Shown here: positions 60,685-64,000 of the stretch, piece after piece
How positions within the stretch are numbered: position 1 is the first letter of the stretch
Layout of the letters: each line of letters starts with the position of its first letter
Position numbers and translations under genes: made by a program
Notes under the pieces: generated by a model
Database searches by the model: none
What the model was told of the DNA's origin: nothing
Seen by the model: only the letters and a program-made list of their open reading frames with translations
Assembly (NCBI RefSeq): GCF_021283305.1
Contig: NZ_JAJSOK010000011.1
Coordinates: 62,001-126,000 of the forward strand
Source of the DNA: Pseudonocardia kujensis
Lineage (GTDB): Bacteria > Actinomycetota > Actinomycetes > Mycobacteriales > Pseudonocardiaceae
Direction of reading: 5' to 3'
DNA: 64,000 nt

Positions 60685-60715
60685 CCGGACAGCGTGCCAG
60701 AGGAGGCCGCCGCGA

Positions 60716-61159
60716 TCAGCTCCCGACGCGGGAGGCCAGGTTGGCCAGCACGCCGTCGTAGATCCGGGTCAGGCCCTTCGGGGCGAAGGTCCGCTCGAAG
60801 AACCCGCCGATGCCGCCGGCGCCGTTCCACGTCGTCGTGATCGTGACCAGGCTGGCGCCCTCGCCCGCCGGCGCGACCCGCCAGGTCGTGACCAGCGAGG
60901 AGTTCGCGTCCTTCTCCACCACGGTGTCCGGCGTGGGCTGGGTGACGTCGGCCTTGACGTGGCGCACGCGCTTCTTCGTGGCATGCAGCTTCCAGGTGGC
61001 CGAGGTGCCGTCGCCCTGGCCGCCGGTCAGCACCGCGTAGTCGGTGAACTGCTCGGTCAGGATCTCCGGGCGGGTCTGCGCGTAGTCGGCGACGGCCGCA
61101 CGGACGGTCTCGACGGGGGCGGGGACGGTTCGCTCGGACGTCGCGGTCACCTGTGCCAT
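60716..61159 (-). CDS. SRPBCC-family protein
   Basis: A START-like (SRPBCC/polyketide cyclase type) ligand-binding protein of 147 residues. The pattern is typical: ATSERTVPAPVETVRAAVAD at the start, then VEKDANSSLVTTWRVAPAGE, ASLVTITTTWNGAGGIGGFF, and the terminal amphipathic helix GLTRIYDGVLANLASRV. The ligand is unknown. It is divergent from a CobW-type GTPase gene with 61 bases between starts. Confidence 0.88.
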   Translation of the reverse strand: MAQVTATSERTVPAPVETVRAAVADYAQTRPEILTEQFTDYAVLTGGQGDGTSATWKLHATKKRVRHVKADVTQPTPDTVVEKDANSSLVTTWRVAPAGEGASLVTITTTWNGAGGIGGFFERTFAPKGLTRIYDGVLANLASRVGS

Positions 61160-61220
61160 GCGTCCATCCTGCCCGGACCCGCGAACCGGCGCCCCAGGGG
61201 CGCCTGGTAACAGTTCCGGA

Positions 61221-62228
61221 ATGCGGAGGATTCCGGTCGTGGTCGTCGCCGGTTTCCTCGGCGCCGGCAAGACCACGCTGCTCAACCACCTCCTCGCGCA
61301 CTCGCTCGACGCCCGGATCGGCGTGGTGGTCAACGACTTCGGTGCCGTCGGGATCGACGCGATGCTGGTCGGCGGCACCGACGCGATGGTGTCGCTGGGC
61401 AACGGCTGCCTGTGCTGTGCGGTGGGGGAGGACGGCGTCGGGCCGCTGCTCGACCGGCTGACGCGCCGGCGGGACGAGATCGACGTGATCGTGATCGAGG
61501 CCAGCGGGATCGCCGAGCCCGGCACGCTGGTGCAGCTGATCCTGGAGGCGGCCAACCCGCACCTGGTCTTCGGCGGCCTGGTCGAGGTGATCGACGCCGT
61601 CGAGTTCGAGGCCACGCGCCGCCGGCACCCGCAGCTCGACGCGCACGTCGGCCTGGCCGACCTGCTGGTGCTCAACAAGGTCGACCGGGTCGACCCGGGG
61701 AAGGTGTGGCGGGTCCGGCGGCTGCTCCGCGAGGCCAACCGGCTGGCGCCGATCGTCCCGGCGGAGCACGGCGTCGTCGACCCGCGGCTGTTGTTCGACA
61801 TCGAGGTGGTACCCGGCCGGCAGCTCCTGCTCGGGGAGCGGGTGGCCGCCGACGGCGACCACGCCGACCACCTCCACGCGGCCTACGACAGCGTCTCGTT
61901 CGTCTCCGACGCCCCGATGGACCCGCAACGGCTGCGGGACCTGCTCGACCGGCGGCCCGCCGGCGTCTACCGGATCAAGGGGTTCGTGGCGTTCGGTGTG
62001 CCCGGCCACCGGCAGAAGTACGTCCTGCACACCGTCGGCCGGTACGTCCGGTTCCGGCGCGCCCGCTGGGAGCCCGGCGAACCCCGCCGCACCAGCCTGG
62101 TGCTGATCGGCACGGGGATCGACACGGCGGCCGTCGAGGCCGAGCTGGCCGCCTGCGTGGCCGACGACTCGTCGCGCACCGACGCCGACGCGATGCTCCC
62201 CGTGCTGCGCTACACGTTCGGGGCCTGA
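61221..62228 (+). CDS. CobW/COG0523-family GTPase (metal chaperone type)
   Basis: G3E GTPases of this family insert metals, often zinc, into target enzymes. Walker A is VVVAGFLGAGKTTLLNHLLA. The metal-binding CxCC motif is GNGCLCCAVG. The GTPase motifs ASGIAEPGT and VLNKVDRVDPGKVWRVRRLL follow. The C-terminal CobW_C domain (GVYRIKGFVAFGVPGHRQKY) is present. It has 335 residues; ATG 61221 is chosen because the P-loop region starts directly after it. No zinc-repressor site was identified, so regulation is open. Confidence 0.92.
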   Translation: MRRIPVVVVAGFLGAGKTTLLNHLLAHSLDARIGVVVNDFGAVGIDAMLVGGTDAMVSLGNGCLCCAVGEDGVGPLLDRLTRRRDEIDVIVIEASGIAEPGTLVQLILEAANPHLVFGGLVEVIDAVEFEATRRRHPQLDAHVGLADLLVLNKVDRVDPGKVWRVRRLLREANRLAPIVPAEHGVVDPRLLFDIEVVPGRQLLLGERVAADGDHADHLHAAYDSVSFVSDAPMDPQRLRDLLDRRPAGVYRIKGFVAFGVPGHRQKYVLHTVGRYVRFRRARWEPGEPRRTSLVLIGTGIDTAAVEAELAACVADDSSRTDADAMLPVLRYTFGA

Positions 62229-62278
62229 GCCGCGCGCGGCCCCGGCGGCCGGAAGCTACCCGGGCGTAACCTCGGTGT

Positions 62279-63388
62279 GTGATCGCTCGCTCCGCGCGGG
62301 TCCTCGGTCTGCGACTCGCCTTCCGGTTCCTCTTCGGACTGCCGCGGCCGGTGAAGAGGCTGCTCGCGGGGGGTGAGGTGCGCCTGGAGGGGCAGCTCCT
62401 CGACCTCGACCTGCAGCTGCTCAGCCGCGCCGGGGACTGGCTCGCGCGGCTGACCGCGGCGCGCGGGCAGCTGGGCGCGGCGGCCCTGGCCGAGCAGCGC
62501 CGGCAGGCCGACGACGCCGCCGAGCTGGCCGCCGAGGGCCCGTTCGACGACGTCGTGACCCGCGACCTGGAGGTCGCGGGCGCCGAGGGCCCGATCCCGG
62601 CCCGGCTCTACGTCCCGCCGGGGCCACACGGTCCGGCCGGCCGTTCCGGCCTGCTCGTCTACTTCCACGGCGGCGGGTTCGTGCTGGGCAGCATCGCCTC
62701 CGCCGACCCGCTCTGCCGGCTGCTCGCCGCGCAGGCCGGCGTCCGGGTGCTGTCGGTGGAGTACCGGCTGGCGCCCGAGTACCCCTACCCGGCCGCGCTC
62801 GACGACGCCCTGGCCGCCTACCGTCACGTCCTCGCCCACGCCGAGGACCTCGACGCCGAGAAGACCCTGGTCGCCGTGGGGGGTGACAGCGCGGGCGCGA
62901 ACCTGGCGCTGGTGGTGGCGCACGAGCAGGCGGTGCGGGGCGAGCCCCTGCCGGCCTTCGTCGTGGCCCTCTACCCGGCGACCGACGCCGAGCGGACCGG
63001 CGGCTCGCGCGTCGCGTTCGGGTCCGGGTTCGGGATCAGCGCCGAGGTGCTCGCCGCCATGGAGCAGATGTACCTGCCGGACGGCGTGCCCCCGGACGAC
63101 GACCGCGGCGCCATCCTGCGCGCCGACGACCTCTCCGGCATGCCGCCGGTCTACCTCGCGACCGCGGGCTTCGACCCGCTGCGCGACGAGGGGGAGGAGC
63201 TGGCCGAGCGGTTGCGCGAGGCGGGGGTCCCGGTGGTCGCGCGGCGCTTCCCCGGGCTCATCCACGGCTACGCCAGCTTCACGGCGATCAGCCGGGCCGC
63301 CCACGACGCCACCTTCGACGCCGCCAGCGCGCTGCGGGCCGGGCTCGCGCTGGTCGACCGCGAGCCCGCCCCGCTCCGGACGGCCTGA
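62279..63388 (+). CDS. Alpha/beta hydrolase, hormone-sensitive lipase family esterase
   Basis: A carboxylesterase of the HSL family (369 aa). The oxyanion-hole motif is VYFHGGGFVLGS, and the nucleophile elbow is GGDSAGANLALVVA. The catalytic acid and His are in ATAGFDPLRDEGEELAERLR and PGLIHGYASFTA. The N-terminal 110 residues form a helical cap. It starts with GTG. Substrates in this family are usually short acyl esters. Confidence 0.92.
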   Translation: MIARSARVLGLRLAFRFLFGLPRPVKRLLAGGEVRLEGQLLDLDLQLLSRAGDWLARLTAARGQLGAAALAEQRRQADDAAELAAEGPFDDVVTRDLEVAGAEGPIPARLYVPPGPHGPAGRSGLLVYFHGGGFVLGSIASADPLCRLLAAQAGVRVLSVEYRLAPEYPYPAALDDALAAYRHVLAHAEDLDAEKTLVAVGGDSAGANLALVVAHEQAVRGEPLPAFVVALYPATDAERTGGSRVAFGSGFGISAEVLAAMEQMYLPDGVPPDDDRGAILRADDLSGMPPVYLATAGFDPLRDEGEELAERLREAGVPVVARRFPGLIHGYASFTAISRAAHDATFDAASALRAGLALVDREPAPLRTA

Positions 63389-63390
63389 GC

Positions 63391-64000
63391 TCAGGCGGTG
63401 GCGTGCGTGCCCAGCTCGTCGAGCACCTCGTCCGCCGCGATCGGGCCGATGCCGGAGTACCAGAGGTCGTCGGACACCTCGTGTGCCCGGCCCTGGGCCA
63501 CCGCGGGGATGGCCGGCCAGAGCGGCCCGCCGAGCACGCTCGCCTGGTCCTCGCCGCCGGCCGCGCCGTAGGAGGCGTAGAAGAGCCGGTCGCCGTCGGC
63601 CTGCCCGATCTGCTCCCCGGACACCTCGGCGAACGTCCCGGGGACGCGCTGGCTCGCCGGCCGGGCCAGGCCGGCGTCGGCGAGGATCGTGCCGATGAAG
63701 GAGCCCTCGCCGTAGAGCCGGACCGCGCCGCCGGTGAAACGGACCATGCTGATCGTGGTGTCCGGCGCGAACCGCGCACCGGTCTCCTTCGCCTTGGCCC
63801 GGTAGTCGGCCAGGATCCGCTCCGCCTCGGCCTCCCGGCCCAGCGCCTGACCCGCCACCTGCAGGTTCTCCCGCCAGGCGACCCCGACGCGCTCGGCGAA
63901 CACCGTCGGCGCGATCGCGCTGAGCTGCGGGTAGAGGGCCTCGTGGCGAACCTTGTTGGACAGGATGAGGTCCGGCTCCAGGCCTGCGATCCTCTCGAGG
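63391..64000 (-). CDS. Iron-siderophore ABC transporter substrate-binding protein, 5'-truncated
   Basis: The frame is open to the window edge, so the signal peptide and N-terminal lobe are missing. The remaining 203 residues fit the FecB/FepB group. They show the interlobe-type segment LEPDLILSNKVRHEALYPQL and IAPTVFAERVGVAWRENLQV, then the helix GREAEAERILADYRAKAKET, the second lobe TTISMVRFTGGAVRLYGEGS, and the ending WYSGIGPIAADEVLDELGTH. It would deliver ferric siderophore to a membrane transporter outside the cell membrane. It is convergent with the esterase gene (two-base gap). Confidence 0.87.
   Translation of the reverse strand, partial: LERIAGLEPDLILSNKVRHEALYPQLSAIAPTVFAERVGVAWRENLQVAGQALGREAEAERILADYRAKAKETGARFAPDTTISMVRFTGGAVRLYGEGSFIGTILADAGLARPASQRVPGTFAEVSGEQIGQADGDRLFYASYGAAGGEDQASVLGGPLWPAIPAVAQGRAHEVSDDLWYSGIGPIAADEVLDELGTHATA

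Overview
The window is high-GC actinobacterial DNA. WhiB, Rv3235-family and DUF2637 proteins, GTG starts, ATGA overlaps and leaderless promoters all fit an actinomycete. The gene mix suggests a member of the Pseudonocardiales, possibly Pseudonocardia; this is inference, since no rRNA or other taxonomic marker is present.

Left edge (1-3.9 kb): two CaiB/BaiF CoA-transferase genes with a small GntR-type regulator between them, overlapping end to end. About 1.25 kb without a convincing gene follows, holding a long imperfect palindrome and a degenerate tRNA-like stretch, and then an Rv3235-family gene.

Integrated mobile element (about 3.9-25.8 kb; left border not located): a Nudix hydrolase, an XRE/Nudix-like regulator, a nucleotide-sugar epimerase-like protein, a divergent XRE repressor with palindromic operator candidates, and then a long overlapping operon. 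The operon encodes an excisionase-like protein, a small membrane protein, a WhiB-HTH fusion, a zinc-finger protein, a VirD4/TraG coupling protein, a DUF4913 protein, a DUF2637 (Spd-like) protein and a TrwC/TraA-type relaxase-helicase. A Prim-Pol primase and a DUF3987 helicase-like protein follow. A tyrosine integrase lies beside the 3' end of tRNA-Lys(CTT), the presumed attachment site. No VirB-type secretion genes are visible, so the element looks mobilizable, or conjugative by an unrecognised route. Between the replication genes and the integrase sits a visibly AT-richer cargo of three genes on the minus strand. These fit an ABC-three-component (ABC-3C) conflict system: a Cap4/DUF4297-like nuclease, a middle component and a zinc-ribbon ABC ATPase, chained by ATGA overlaps. 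This is the most interesting system in the window.

Chromosome to the right (25.8-64 kb): tRNA-Lys, tRNA-His, orn, a HerA-like ATPase, a DUF2975/XRE pair, an HxlR regulator, two PH-domain membrane proteins, a HAD phosphatase, an acyl-CoA dehydrogenase, a Suc/Fer-like protein with an iron-box-like site, and an acyl-CoA synthetase. A cell-envelope cluster follows (response regulator, histidine kinase, two YkcB-like GT39 transferases, a GT2-GtrA fusion). After that come a thiolase-like protein, a siderophore-interacting protein, a TetR/Baeyer-Villiger monooxygenase pair, MenC, flavin oxidases, a second acyl-CoA synthetase, a CYTH/CHAD protein, a PHP hydrolase, a cupin, a GH16 lipoprotein, a sugar kinase, an SRPBCC protein, a CobW-type GTPase, an esterase and a truncated siderophore-binding protein. 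Several intergenic regions carry tandem repeats (118 bp x2, 41 bp x4, 31 bp x4).
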